A stretch of 40,133 nt of DNA from a virus. Shown in pieces: positions 1 to 5,784 of the stretch. The translations under genes were made by a program, and so were the position numbers. Position 1 is the first letter of the stretch; each line of letters starts with the position of its first letter. The stretch covers positions 1-40,133 of the IMG/VR virus record IMGVR_UViG_3300028650_000004; one strand, 5' to 3'. The notes under the pieces are model-generated. The model was not told where the DNA came from and ran no database searches. It saw only the letters and a list, made by a program, of their open reading frames with translations.

Positions 1-147
1 AACACTCTTACATTTCTCATAACCTTCATTTCCAACTCTGGGGCATGTCTCTTGTGGATTATAACAAATGTTCATCCCTTTATACGTAGCCCCCTCAAGA
101 GTAATAATGTCGCATGTTACAACTTTCTTTGCACAATGTCCTATCAT
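1..147 (-). CDS. Cys-rich protein, deaminase-like N-terminus (partial)
   Basis: This gene is cut by the left edge of the window; only 49 N-terminal residues are visible. It starts at an ATG whose last base pairs overlap the TGA of the upstream gene (ATGA), so it is translationally coupled to it. The visible part has many cysteines, in the order C-A-K-K, T-C-D, N-I-C-Y-N-P-Q-E-T-C-P-R and G-Y-E-K-C-K. From memory, phage proteins with a Cys-Pro-Arg / Gly-Tyr-Glu-Lys-Cys start often continue into a His-Ala-Glu and Pro-Cys-x-x-Cys deaminase-like zinc site, but that part lies outside the window. The deaminase idea is therefore an inference. Confidence 0.6.
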   Translation of the reverse strand, partial: MIGHCAKKVVTCDIITLEGATYKGMNICYNPQETCPRVGNEGYEKCKSV

Positions 148-386
148 TGCTCACTCTTCACAATAAACATTCCATCTTTAACGGAACCATGAAACATTGC
201 CTCAGTAAGTGCAGATTTAGCAGGAATTGTAAATGGAAGCAACGCTTCAATAACCTTGTGAAAACTATCGAATGAGACTTCATATTTATCCCACAAGTAT
301 TGTTCAACTTCGTCACTATCTGCATCATCATTATTCATCATTCCACGAACAAGTTCTCCAACATCAAAATAATCAACTCTCATCAT
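144..386 (-). CDS. hypothetical acidic protein, 80 aa
   Basis: A small acidic protein starting MMRVDYFDVGELVRG. A good ribosome binding site (AAGGAGG) stands just before two adjacent ATG codons, so either may be used. It overlaps the upstream gene by four bases and the downstream gene by four bases, which shows a tightly packed leftward operon. No motif is recognised; the family and function are unknown. Confidence 0.7.
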   Translation of the reverse strand: MMRVDYFDVGELVRGMMNNDDADSDEVEQYLWDKYEVSFDSFHKVIEALLPFTIPAKSALTEAMFHGSVKDGMFIVKSEQ

Positions 387-541
387 TTCTCCTCCTTAAT
401 AGGCCAATAATAATCACAAAATCCCATATCAAACTTAAACTCAGCATAACTCTGTGCATATTCATCAGGCTTCGCCTGAGCACGATAACAAGATTGAAAT
501 TGTGGGCATTGTTTATTGTCGCACATACAAATATCGCTCAT
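383..541 (-). CDS. small phage protein with Cys pairs, 52 aa
   Basis: A 52-residue protein beginning MSDICMCDNKQCPQFQSC and continuing with a YRAQAKPDEYAQSYAEF stretch and a closing CDYYWPI. Short proteins with the pattern C-x-N-x-x-C-P-x-x-x-x-C-Y-R-x-x-A-K-P-x-x-x-x-Q-S-Y-A-x-F are frequent in the early regions of many phages. Their role is unknown and the cysteines suggest metal binding. Both ends overlap neighbours by four bases (ATGA), so it belongs to the same translated unit. Its last codons supply the ribosome binding site of the next gene. Confidence 0.75.
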   Translation of the reverse strand: MSDICMCDNKQCPQFQSCYRAQAKPDEYAQSYAEFKFDMGFCDYYWPIKEEK

Positions 542-753
542 GATTTGTTTACATTGTGTAGTTCACCATTGTTACACTTTACTTGGAATAATCGGGTGAA
601 GTCAGTAATAGCAAACAATGTTGGAGCAATAAATTGTTCAACTCCACCTTTGTCTTTGCAACGATCAGTTGCTCGTTGTAGTTCTCCACTTGTAATTGTT
701 GGGGAACATGCTGAAAGAGTCAATGCAATACTTGCTAAATAAATCTTGTTCAT
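538..753 (-). CDS. small lipoprotein, 71 aa
   Basis: The N-terminus has a short charged start (MNK), a hydrophobic stretch (IYLASIALT) and a lipobox L-S-A-C with the lipidation cysteine at residue 16. This is a bacterial type II signal peptide. The mature part of about 55 residues has two further cysteines (C32 and C60), which could form a disulfide. The predicted place of action is the periplasmic face of an envelope membrane. Small phage lipoproteins of this kind can act in superinfection exclusion or as outer spanins. No spanin partner is seen here and no receptor link can be shown, so the role is open. The start has an AAGGAGAATAA leader with good spacing. Confidence 0.75.
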   Translation of the reverse strand: MNKIYLASIALTLSACSPTITSGELQRATDRCKDKGGVEQFIAPTLFAITDFTRLFQVKCNNGELHNVNKS

Positions 754-797
754 TTATTCTCCTTAATTTAAACGAAGACTAATATTGTAGCATACAA

Positions 798-824
798 TTA
801 GCGATAAAGCAATATTATCGCTAA
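798..824. repeat. 10-bp inverted repeat between two leftward genes
   Basis: A perfect inverted repeat, TTAGCGATAA (798-807) and TTATCGCTAA (815-824), with a 7-base spacer. It lies in the 83-base gap between the genes at 837-1049 and 538-753. There is no run of T on either side, so it is not a clear terminator. It may be an operator, or a hairpin that stabilises or processes the transcript. Confidence 0.55.
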
Positions 825-836
825 AATAATTACACA

Positions 837-1049
837 TTAGAATGTACGATATTGTGTAAGCACAAACACGCCTACAGGAGCACACCACTCATGCTCCATT
901 TTATACAATTCCCAAGAGGCTACAGCCTTATCTTCAGAGTCATAATATTCCTTGATTGTATTCTCACAGTCAACATCTGCAACAGGGAAGAATAACTCAA
1001 TGTTTCCATTATTATTGTACGCCAGTACAAACACCTTACGTAAAATCAA
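837..1049 (-). CDS. hypothetical protein, 70 aa, TTG start
   Basis: The frame starts with TTG at 1049 (MILRKVFVLAYNNNGN). No ATG is available in frame, and an AAAGGAG ribosome binding site is spaced correctly for the TTG. The protein has the look of a small alpha/beta domain (FVLAYNNNGNIELFFPVADVDCENTIKEYY). No family is recognised. A promoter with a perfect TATAAT lies just upstream (1080-1108), so this gene begins a leftward transcript that continues to the left edge. Confidence 0.65.
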   Translation of the reverse strand: MILRKVFVLAYNNNGNIELFFPVADVDCENTIKEYYDSEDKAVASWELYKMEHEWCAPVGVFVLTQYRTF

Positions 1050-1079
1050 TGTTGTCTCCTTTGTGTAACATTAGTTTGC

Positions 1080-1108
1080 ATTATAACATGCACAGTGTTA
1101 ATGTGCAA
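1080..1108 (-). promoter_or_regulatory. sigma70-type promoter, leftward
   Basis: Read on the minus strand: TTGCAC (1103-1108), 17 bases, then TATAAT (1080-1085). The -10 is perfect and the -35 is weak. The -10 is flanked by a short inverted repeat TGCAT/ATGCA. It lies directly upstream of the gene starting at 1049. Confidence 0.55.
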
Positions 1109-1116
1109 GAGTTGTG

Positions 1117-1392
1117 TTATCCTTTACGTGCTGAAAAGTCTTCGGCAAACCATTTTACCTTGTTCATATCGTAGTCAATTGGCGCTCCTTGTTTCCCTTG
1201 CCCAATTGTAGCCAAATATGAACGACGACATGCTTTAACAATATTGCCAAGGTCAAAGTCTCCTCCGAATACGGAGTAGATAATGTCTCCCATTTCACAA
1301 TCAAATGTTTCGCCATCGCTAACGCGAGTAATAGTTAGTTTGTAATAGTCGCTACTTCCGCCGTTCGATGCTACCAATTGTTTATTAGGCAT
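1117..1392 (-). CDS. conserved phage protein, DUF3310-like pattern, 91 aa
   Basis: The protein begins MPNKQLVASNGGSSDYY and ends with a segment of the form G-x-F-x-x-G-N-I-V-K-A-x-x-R-S ... D-Y-D-M-N-K-V-K-W-F-A-E. A G-N-x-x-K-x-x-x-R helix followed by a D-x-x-K-x-x-x-F/Y helix is the pattern of the small phage DUF3310 proteins, often labelled nucleotide kinase without proof. I infer a distant relationship and not a function. The ribosome binding site (AAAGGAG) lies inside the broken HNH gene upstream, whose original stop codon overlaps this ATG. Confidence 0.65.
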   Translation of the reverse strand: MPNKQLVASNGGSSDYYKLTITRVSDGETFDCEMGDIIYSVFGGDFDLGNIVKACRRSYLATIGQGKQGAPIDYDMNKVKWFAEDFSARKG

Positions 1393-2064
1393 TCTCTACT
1401 CCTTTGGTGCTATTGGGGCGATCACCGAAATGCTTTTCAGACGCATTGTCATATGCAACAGCAGCTTCATGCTCGTCTAAAAAGTGGCCAGGATCGTGTT
1501 CTTTGAATTAATACAAATCTGCGCCATAAATTTTTGCTCTCGACTGTGGAAGCAAACACCAATATACTCAGACGAGCAATTGGACTGCTTTCTTTGAACG
1601 TGAGATTGTATACTATCAGTCCCCCACTTGCAGTTTTCTGGTGTGTAGTCACCATTGTTATCTATTCGGTGTATAGACAGTCCTTCTTGATAAGACGGAT
1701 ACATATCTTCAATAAAGTTTTCAATAGATAACCATCTATCACAAATCTTAATACCTCTTCCACCGTAGTGCTTGTATGATGGACAATCTTCATTAAATAT
1801 ACGCTTCTTCATGTCAGGCCATACAAAGTATAATGGATGATTAGTCATCCCATGTGTTGTATTCCTTCCTGCAATAGTGTCTCTTTGTAGACAGCCACAA
1901 GATTTAGTAATACCCTCACGGATGTCTTGGCTAACAACAGCGACTTCTTCCCCACAATCACACAAACACTTCCACATTACTTTCCCGTTTTTGTTACTTC
2001 CTCTTGATGTGACCAAGAGTCTTCCAAACCTCTGGTCAACTAAGTTTATAAATTTGCCCCGCAT
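1385..2064 (-). pseudogene. HNH homing endonuclease with AP2-type C-terminus, frameshifted
   Basis: Residues 1 to about 190 read as a free-standing HNH endonuclease: start MRGKFINLVDQRFGRLLV, a C-L-C-D-C-G ... S-C-G-C-L zinc motif, the Y-G-G-R-G-I-K-I-C-D-R-W motif, and the H-R-I-D-N-N-G-D-Y-T-P-E-N-C-K-W core. The frame then stops early at 1477, in the middle of the AP2-like DNA-binding domain. In another frame the expected end of the domain continues (GHFLDEHEAAVAYDN, then FGDRPNSTK) to a TAA at 1385-1387, which overlaps the next gene's ATG. One missing base near 1486-1489 (ctggc where ctgggc or cttggc is expected) explains this. With one base added the length is 681, the same as the paralogue at 7976. 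The truncated 195-residue product keeps the nuclease core. Confidence 0.85.
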
Positions 2065-2084
2065 AGACTCTCCTTAATAATTAA

Positions 2085-2267
2085 TTACATAGATGCAACA
2101 GCGTCAACCAATCCCGTAAACAATTCATCTTCGCCATAGAAATCAGCAAGCAACTTTACGTCATTATACATGATATTCTGATAACGTGCAATACTTCGCA
2201 AGTAATCTTCCAAATCATGATAGCCTTGCTCATGAATCTTGTCAAGTGTTTGTTGGCTAATGTTCAT
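2085..2267 (-). CDS. hypothetical protein, 60 aa
   Basis: A 60-residue acidic, mostly helical protein (MNISQQTLDKIHEQGYHDLEDYL at its start, with FYGEDELFTGLVDAV near its end). It starts two bases after the stop of the gene at 2270-2449, so it is part of the leftward operon. No motif is recognised. Confidence 0.6.
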   Translation of the reverse strand: MNISQQTLDKIHEQGYHDLEDYLRSIARYQNIMYNDVKLLADFYGEDELFTGLVDAVASM

Positions 2268-2269
2268 TA

Positions 2270-2449
2270 CTAATCTTCAACTTGTGACAATATATCACAC
2301 ATTCTATCAATCTTCTTACGAAGATGCTCATTCTCCGCAAGGAGAATGACAATCTCTTGCAACATTGCTTCGCGTAATGCCTGTTGCGAAGCGTACTTGC
2401 TCATGACAAATTCTTGTGCTACGGCATCAAGTTCTTCTGTGTTGGTCAT
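2270..2449 (-). CDS. hypothetical coiled-coil-like protein, 59 aa
   Basis: A 59-residue frame starting MTNTEELDAVAQEF and ending CDILSQVED. The middle has a hydrophobic spacing suited to a coiled coil (LREAMLQEIVILLAENEHL). The start overlaps the stop of the upstream gene by four bases (ATGA). No family is recognised; it may be a dimerising regulator or adaptor. Confidence 0.6.
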   Translation of the reverse strand: MTNTEELDAVAQEFVMSKYASQQALREAMLQEIVILLAENEHLRKKIDRMCDILSQVED

Positions 2450-2595
2450 TTGTAGTCTTCCTTCAGAAAGTCAAAATTAATATTTATCTGATCCCCGCTA
2501 ATTATGAGTGCAATCCCTGCAAATAACTCTGCAAAGAATCCAAATGGGATTGACAACAGAAATCGAAATGTGCTATTGCTCTGTTTAATCTTCAT
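2446..2595 (-). CDS. small membrane protein, 49 aa
   Basis: I place the start at the ATG at 2595 (MKIKQSNSTFRF). A longer frame exists, but its ATG lies inside the promoter at 2626-2654 and has no ribosome binding site. One transmembrane helix is clear (LLSIPFGFFAELFAGIALII), followed by a short polar tail. The protein is probably inserted in the inner membrane. It is the first gene after the promoter. No function can be assigned. Confidence 0.6.
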   Translation of the reverse strand: MKIKQSNSTFRFLLSIPFGFFAELFAGIALIISGDQININFDFLKEDYK

Positions 2596-2625
2596 TTGAT
2601 AGACCCTTTTAATTCGAGATGACCT

Positions 2626-2654
2626 ATTATTGCACATGTTGTTGTATATGTCAA
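2626..2654 (-). promoter_or_regulatory. sigma70-type promoter, leftward
   Basis: Read on the minus strand: TTGACA (2649-2654), 17 bases, AATAAT (2626-2631). The -35 is perfect, the -10 has five of six consensus bases and the spacing is ideal. It drives the membrane protein gene at 2595 and those further left. Confidence 0.75.
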
Positions 2655-2657
2655 GAA

Positions 2658-2855
2658 CTACCAGCTACGAATGATAGCCTTCTTTGAACAATGTGGACAA
2701 TCAACCCACTCGTATCCATCAGAACCTCCTGAGTAATCCTTACCATGATATTCTTTCACGTTACTGGGAACATACTCAAGAGTGCTTCCACAATGACGAC
2801 ATACAACTTGTTTGACTACTGAACGATCTGGGATACTGCTAACAATTTGCACCAT
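2658..2855 (-). CDS. zinc-ribbon protein, 65 aa
   Basis: The start at 2855 (MVQIVSSIPDRSVVKQVVC) follows an AAGGAG ribosome binding site; a longer frame to 2876 lacks one. Two C-x-x-C pairs (CRHC and CPHC) about 35 residues apart form a zinc-ribbon knuckle. The region between them is rich in Tyr, Gly and Ser. Such small ribbons can bind nucleic acid or host proteins. The function here is unknown. Confidence 0.75.
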   Translation of the reverse strand: MVQIVSSIPDRSVVKQVVCRHCGSTLEYVPSNVKEYHGKDYSGGSDGYEWVDCPHCSKKAIIRSW

Positions 2856-2987
2856 GATTATCTCCTTAATTAGCAATTAATTATATTCGCACAATCAACG
2901 TATAAGCGTTTATTTTATGGCTACCTATACGTTCGTATGGGCTTATGTGTATAAATTGAATGTAGGGCTATTGTGTGGGTTTATTGG

Positions 2988-3149
2988 CTACTTTGCAATA
3001 GCAACAAGAGTGTAACTTCCATCAGGAAGCCCTGTTTCAAAGTAGACACACTGATTAAGTGTCACCCCTTGAGCAACATCAAACTTTCCGACAACTTTCA
3101 ACTCAACTTTGTCATCAGCAGACAAGTCTTCATATTCAATAGTTTCCAT
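2988..3149 (-). CDS. hypothetical beta-rich protein, 53 aa
   Basis: A 53-residue frame starting METIEYEDLSADDKVEL and ending GSYTLVAIAK, with an excellent AGGAGGATGAT leader. The pattern of alternating hydrophobic residues suggests a small beta-sandwich or barrel. A TTGACA promoter lies just upstream (3181-3209). No family is recognised. About 130 non-coding bases follow on its downstream side. Confidence 0.65.
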   Translation of the reverse strand: METIEYEDLSADDKVELKVVGKFDVAQGVTLNQCVYFETGLPDGSYTLVAIAK

Positions 3150-3180
3150 ATCATCCTCCTATTCGTTATTCAATGTGTTC

Positions 3181-3209
3181 ATGCTACAGCAGGAATTGTG
3201 GGTTGTCAA
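3181..3209 (-). promoter_or_regulatory. sigma70-type promoter, leftward
   Basis: Read on the minus strand: TTGACA (3204-3209), 17 bases, TAGCAT (3181-3186). The -35 overlaps the stop codon of the upstream gene, a placement repeated elsewhere in this genome. It drives the gene at 3149. Confidence 0.65.
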
Positions 3210-3376
3210 TACACCAAGTCATCATAACCCCAATATTCGTCACTGTCCAGTGGAAACTTAGCAATTGGCCTCCAAAAGTTATAACGCTGCATATATTCTT
3301 CATCATAAGGCATACTCGGGCCTTCATAGTTGGAACAATCATTATATGCCATAGAGTTCTTTTCGTCACGGGTCAT
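3206..3376 (-). CDS. hypothetical Tyr/Asp-rich protein, 56 aa
   Basis: The start at 3376 (MTRDEKNSMAYNDCSNYEG) follows AAGGAGACTATT. A longer frame runs through the promoter and is rejected. The product is acidic and rich in Tyr, Trp and Asp (NFWRPIAKFPLDSDEYWGY). This is the first gene of the leftward operon and is served by a near-consensus promoter (3405-3433), so it is probably expressed early. No family is recognised; small acidic early phage proteins often bind host enzymes or mimic DNA, which is only a general possibility here. Confidence 0.65.
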   Translation of the reverse strand: MTRDEKNSMAYNDCSNYEGPSMPYDEEYMQRYNFWRPIAKFPLDSDEYWGYDDLVY

Positions 3377-3404
3377 AATAGTCTCCTTGTTGATGTATGT
3401 AGCA

Positions 3405-3433
3405 ATTCTATAGCACACTCTTCATATTGTCAA
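3405..3433 (-). promoter_or_regulatory. strong sigma70-type promoter, leftward
   Basis: Read on the minus strand: TTGACA (3428-3433), 17 bases, TAGAAT (3405-3410). The -35 is perfect and the -10 has five of six bases. It is the main promoter of the leftward early operon and lies back to back with the rightward promoter at 3477. Confidence 0.8.
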
Positions 3434-3476
3434 CACATTTCTACATTCTTTGTGTTAATTTATTTATGTGTTGGTG

Positions 3477-3505
3477 TTGACAATTTAACAATTGTAGGAT
3501 ATAAT
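3477..3505 (+). promoter_or_regulatory. perfect consensus sigma70 promoter, rightward
   Basis: TTGACA (3477-3482), 17 bases, TATAAT (3500-3505): all 12 consensus bases with ideal spacing. The spacer holds AACAATTG, part of which recurs in the palindrome at the promoter at 35164. No gene follows for about 730 bases. The transcript instead covers the structured non-coding region 3512-4160. Confidence 0.85.
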
Positions 3506-3545
3506 ATATGTATGAGTTGAAGAGGGAAGCGATTCTCTTGGTTGT

Positions 3546-3574
3546 AGAATATAACACTAACTCTAGTGTGTCAA
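3546..3574 (-). promoter_or_regulatory. second leftward promoter, with inverted repeat in the spacer
   Basis: Read on the minus strand: TTGACA (3569-3574), 17 bases, TATTCT (3546-3551). The spacer carries the inverted repeat ACACTA/TAGTGT (3554-3569), which could be an operator or a hairpin of the opposite-strand RNA. The promoter points into the rightward promoter at 3477 and would give RNA antisense to the start of the non-coding transcript. Confidence 0.5.
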
Positions 3575-4129
3575 GCAATTGATGCACGACTTCACAGAAA
3601 TTTTTGACCACTTGTTCGTCTGTGTCGTAGCCATCGAAATACCATGTTGGCAAGGGTGGAGAAACTACTTAAAGAGATTTCGGGTGCTGGAACATCAGTT
3701 GCCCCCTGTTCAATCAGGATACTGTAGTGGGAAGGCCCGGTAAGAGGGGATGCACATCTTGAGAGATGCCCTTTAAACTTCCCATGTTGTTGTGTTCTTG
3801 CAAAGCACACCAATGCTAATGTTCCGACGGTTGATGCTAACGCATTCTGTCAATAGCTTCCTCTCCCCTGAACACGTTACAGGCGCATCTCTGATGCCTC
3901 TCTGCGTATAAGGGGAGAAATGCGCTAAGAACCTCGGGTTGATGTTATAAAGAACTAATATAAGAACTAAGTATACAACACAGTATAAGGCGCTTACAGC
4001 GCTAGTATACGTCTACTACCTGCCCTTCGGGCTAGTGTACACATCCTAGAGCATACCTCACGGTATGCATCCTCTCAGCGTAGACAACATTAGCTACAAA
4101 GCGCACATAAAATTAAACAACACACACAA

Positions 4130-4160
4130 AGCCCTCTCCTACAATGGATGAGGGCTATTT
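4130..4160 (+). terminator. hairpin terminator at the end of the noncoding transcript
   Basis: AGCCCTC (4130-4136) pairs with GAGGGCT (4150-4156), and TCC (4137-4139) can pair with GGA (4146-4148). ATTTCTC follows. The T-run is short, so termination may be partial. A new promoter starts only 25 bases downstream. Confidence 0.6.
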
Positions 4161-4180
4161 CTCATTGTTGAAGAAATGTG

Positions 4181-4208
4181 TTGACATCTGTAAATATTGT
4201 GGTAAGAT
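4181..4208 (+). promoter_or_regulatory. sigma70-type promoter, rightward
   Basis: TTGACA (4181-4186), 16 bases, TAAGAT (4203-4208). It restarts transcription after the hairpin at 4130 and serves the first rightward genes at 4239 and 4387. Confidence 0.6.
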
Positions 4209-4238
4209 GGTGTCTGTCTAATCAACAAGGAGATGAAC

Positions 4239-4382
4239 GTGTATGAACTACCATGGATACACCCAAATGGATTGTTCGGTAATCAATCTTATGACGACAT
4301 TGATGATGCAGAATACGATAGGCATCAAATGTTAAAGGATGGTTGTTCTGTAGATACAAATTATCTGAATGAAGAGGAATAA
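4239..4382 (+). CDS. hypothetical acidic protein, 47 aa, GTG start
   Basis: A short frame encoding VYELPWIHPNGLFGNQS and an acidic tail (YDDIDDAEYDRHQ, ending LNEEE). An AAGGAG site sits six bases before GTG at 4239. An in-frame ATG at 4233 is too close to that site, so GTG is preferred. It is the first gene after the promoter at 4181. The sequence is too short to assign to a family. Confidence 0.6.
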   Translation: MYELPWIHPNGLFGNQSYDDIDDAEYDRHQMLKDGCSVDTNYLNEEE

Positions 4383-4386
4383 TACT

Positions 4387-4677
4387 ATGCAACATGATTT
4401 CGCAGATGGAAAATACACAGTAATCAACGACGATGGCAAGCTCACTGCTCTACGTCACGGAGAACATTGGGATCGTGATCTTTGTGGAGACAGCTTGATT
4501 TATTGGATGCTTGTTGATTGTGACAAGATGAAAGAACAACGTGATGAGTTGCTTTTCGCGCTAAAGCTATGCCTAGAGCAACTTGAAATTGTACTACCTT
4601 CTACTGGTCTAGTGCACAGTGAGCGTCAAGCAATCATTTCTGCTAAGGCCGCGATTTCTAAAGCAAACAACTCTTGA
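4387..4677 (+). CDS. hypothetical protein, 96 aa
   Basis: I place the start at 4387 (MQHDFADGKYTVINDDGKL), five bases after the preceding stop and behind GAAGAGGAA. The N-terminal half is a short beta-like segment containing RHGEHWDRDLCGD. The C-terminal half is helical and may form a coiled coil (MKEQRDELLFALKLCLEQLE). The stop codon TGA is part of the -35 element of the promoter at 4674. Helical tails like this are common in small phage proteins of unknown role. Confidence 0.65.
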   Translation: MQHDFADGKYTVINDDGKLTALRHGEHWDRDLCGDSLIYWMLVDCDKMKEQRDELLFALKLCLEQLEIVLPSTGLVHSERQAIISAKAAISKANNS

Positions 4678-4701
4678 CATTCCCACTATTCATGTTAGAA
4701 T
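4674..4701 (+). promoter_or_regulatory. sigma70-type promoter, rightward
   Basis: TTGACA (4674-4679), 16 bases, TAGAAT (4696-4701). The -35 includes the upstream stop codon. A short palindrome AGAATAGATTCT overlaps the -10. It serves the operon starting at 4759, which includes the lysin and the primase-helicase. Confidence 0.7.
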
Positions 4702-4758
4702 AGATTCTGAATGGTGCATTGTGTTGCTATTGAATTACTAATTTAAAGTAGAAACAAT

Positions 4759-5358
4759 ATGAAATGGCTATTAATCCTTCCTCTACATATTATTGTTAAT
4801 GTTGTAGCCTATCTGTTTGCATGGCTATTATCAATGTTCTACTCCAATGCAAATGGGCCTATTAACAATGGGGACGCAATAGGAATTGAACCAAGACTTC
4901 CTGGTTGGCTACCATGGTTTCAGACAGTAGATAACTCCCTTCTTGGCGATATGGCGTGGAAGGAGATGCAGGAAGACCACTGGGCTTGGCGAACGAAGCT
5001 CTCTGGCTACCCTTGTATTCAAAATTATTTTGGAAGGCTTGGCTGGCTTCTACGTAACCCTGGACAGAGGTTTGAGAGGGCTCCCTATGTAGTTGCAAAC
5101 ATTCTTCCTACAGATTGTGTTCAGACAAAAGGAAATCCGTTTATTCAAGATAAGCCCGCAGGTGTTGCAGGATATTGTTTTACAAAGATCAACAATTATT
5201 GGGGATTCTATGCTATAATCAAGTTATCTAGTAAGCGCTGTATGAAGATCAAAGTTGGCTGGAATCTTAAGACATATTCAGAGAAGCCAGAACGTGTATT
5301 GAGCAAGCCAATAGCACCGTATGTGCTAACTGTATCGTTTCCATCTTTTGTTGCATAA
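4759..5358 (+). CDS. membrane-anchored phage protein, 199 aa
   Basis: The N-terminus holds a long hydrophobic segment (LLILPLHIIVNVVAYLFAWLL, residues 4-24), which is a membrane anchor. After it comes a conserved-looking segment with LPGWLPWFQTVDNSLLGD, followed by W-x-x-R-x-x-x-Y and N-P-G-Q-R-F-E motifs. Phage proteins with an N-terminal anchor and a W-F-x-T-x-D-N-x-x-x-G-D motif are widespread and of unknown function. The C-terminal part is beta-rich. A role at the inner membrane is likely from the anchor, but nothing more specific can be said. It leads the operon containing the lysin, though it is too large for a usual holin. Confidence 0.7.
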   Translation: MKWLLILPLHIIVNVVAYLFAWLLSMFYSNANGPINNGDAIGIEPRLPGWLPWFQTVDNSLLGDMAWKEMQEDHWAWRTKLSGYPCIQNYFGRLGWLLRNPGQRFERAPYVVANILPTDCVQTKGNPFIQDKPAGVAGYCFTKINNYWGFYAIIKLSSKRCMKIKVGWNLKTYSEKPERVLSKPIAPYVLTVSFPSFVA

Positions 5359-5392
5359 CTATTAAGTTTAATTTTACCTAGGAGAATTACAC

Positions 5393-5599
5393 ATGAATGA
5401 TATTAAGAATGTCTACAAAAATAATGAATCTGGACTTGAATACTTCTACATCAATCTTGCCTACGATGTTACGTGTGCATCAGATATGTCCCCTGTAATA
5501 ATTTATACAAGCATTGGAACATCTGATGCTACATGGTATGTACTTGATGTTACTGAGTTCTACAATAAGTTTACTTTGGTAGTTACGGAGGCTGAATAA
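5393..5599 (+). CDS. hypothetical protein, 68 aa
   Basis: A 68-residue protein starting MNDIKNVYKNNESGLEYFY behind TAGGAGAATTACAC. It is rich in Tyr, Thr and Asp and looks like beta strands. The stop codon overlaps the next ATG (TAATG), so the two are coupled. No family is recognised. Confidence 0.65.
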   Translation: MNDIKNVYKNNESGLEYFYINLAYDVTCASDMSPVIIYTSIGTSDATWYVLDVTEFYNKFTLVVTEAE

Positions 5600-5784
5600 T
5601 GATCGTAGAGCCACAACGTATCCAAGTATGTAAATACTGTGAAAAGAAACTAGACGAGGAGTATGTTGATGTAGGTGTGTGTCCTCGTTGTATTGATAAT
5701 ATGGAATACGAGGAATACGATAAAGAGGAAGATAAACTTTATTATGGCAATATCTTTGATGGCAGGGTCGAGGATGAGTATTGA
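5599..5784 (+). CDS. acidic zinc-ribbon protein, 61 aa
   Basis: Two Cys pairs, C-K-Y-C near residue 11 and C-P-R-C near residue 28, make a compact zinc knuckle. The rest is a very acidic Tyr-rich tail (MEYEEYDKEEDKLYYG). Such a charge pattern may allow binding to a basic partner, but this is a guess. It is coupled to both neighbours: the start overlaps the previous stop, and the stop TGA overlaps the TTG start of the lysin. Confidence 0.7.
   Translation: MIVEPQRIQVCKYCEKKLDEEYVDVGVCPRCIDNMEYEEYDKEEDKLYYGNIFDGRVEDEY

Larger units (their letters stand above)
3512..4160 (+). ncRNA. candidate large structured noncoding RNA, about 650 nt
   Basis: This stretch has no credible reading frame but is bounded by a perfect promoter (3477-3505) and a hairpin terminator (4130-4160). 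Along the + strand the following helices can be drawn: ACGAC 3586-3590 with GTCGT 3624-3628, stacked on ACAGA 3594-3598 with TCTGT 3619-3623; CCTG/CAGG 3705-3718 inside CAGT/ACTG 3696-3724; TGGGAAG 3728-3734 with CTTCCCA 3778-3784; AATGC 3812-3816 with GCATT 3842-3846; TCTCCCCT 3862-3869 with AGGGGAGA 3911-3918 enclosing GCATC/GATGC 3885-3897; GTATAC 3971-3976 with 4005-4010 enclosing GCGCT/AGCGC 3990-4002; and GTCTAC 4011-4016 with GTAGAC 4080-4085 enclosing GCCC/GGGC 4022-4032 and GCATACC/GGTATGC 4051-4068. This looks like an ornate RNA similar in size and setting to the GOLLD and ROOL phage RNAs. A replication origin is the main alternative. Confidence 0.6.

Noticed and set aside
3441-3653. 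Leftward 70-residue open frame over the promoter hub
   Set aside because: It covers three promoters, has no ribosome binding site, and the translated end is low quality; the region is better explained as regulatory DNA and the start of the noncoding RNA.
3592-3813. Leftward 73-residue open frame
   Set aside because: No ribosome binding site and it lies on the opposite strand of the structured RNA; the product looks like random translation of hairpin sequences.
3948-3970. Short direct repeat AAGAACTAA (twice)
   Set aside because: Two copies of nine bases within the noncoding region are too few to claim an iteron array or a CRISPR.
4130-4156. tRNA-like hairpins in 3512-4160
   Set aside because: No cloverleaf with a T-arm, anticodon arm and 7-bp acceptor could be drawn; no tRNA was found anywhere in the window.
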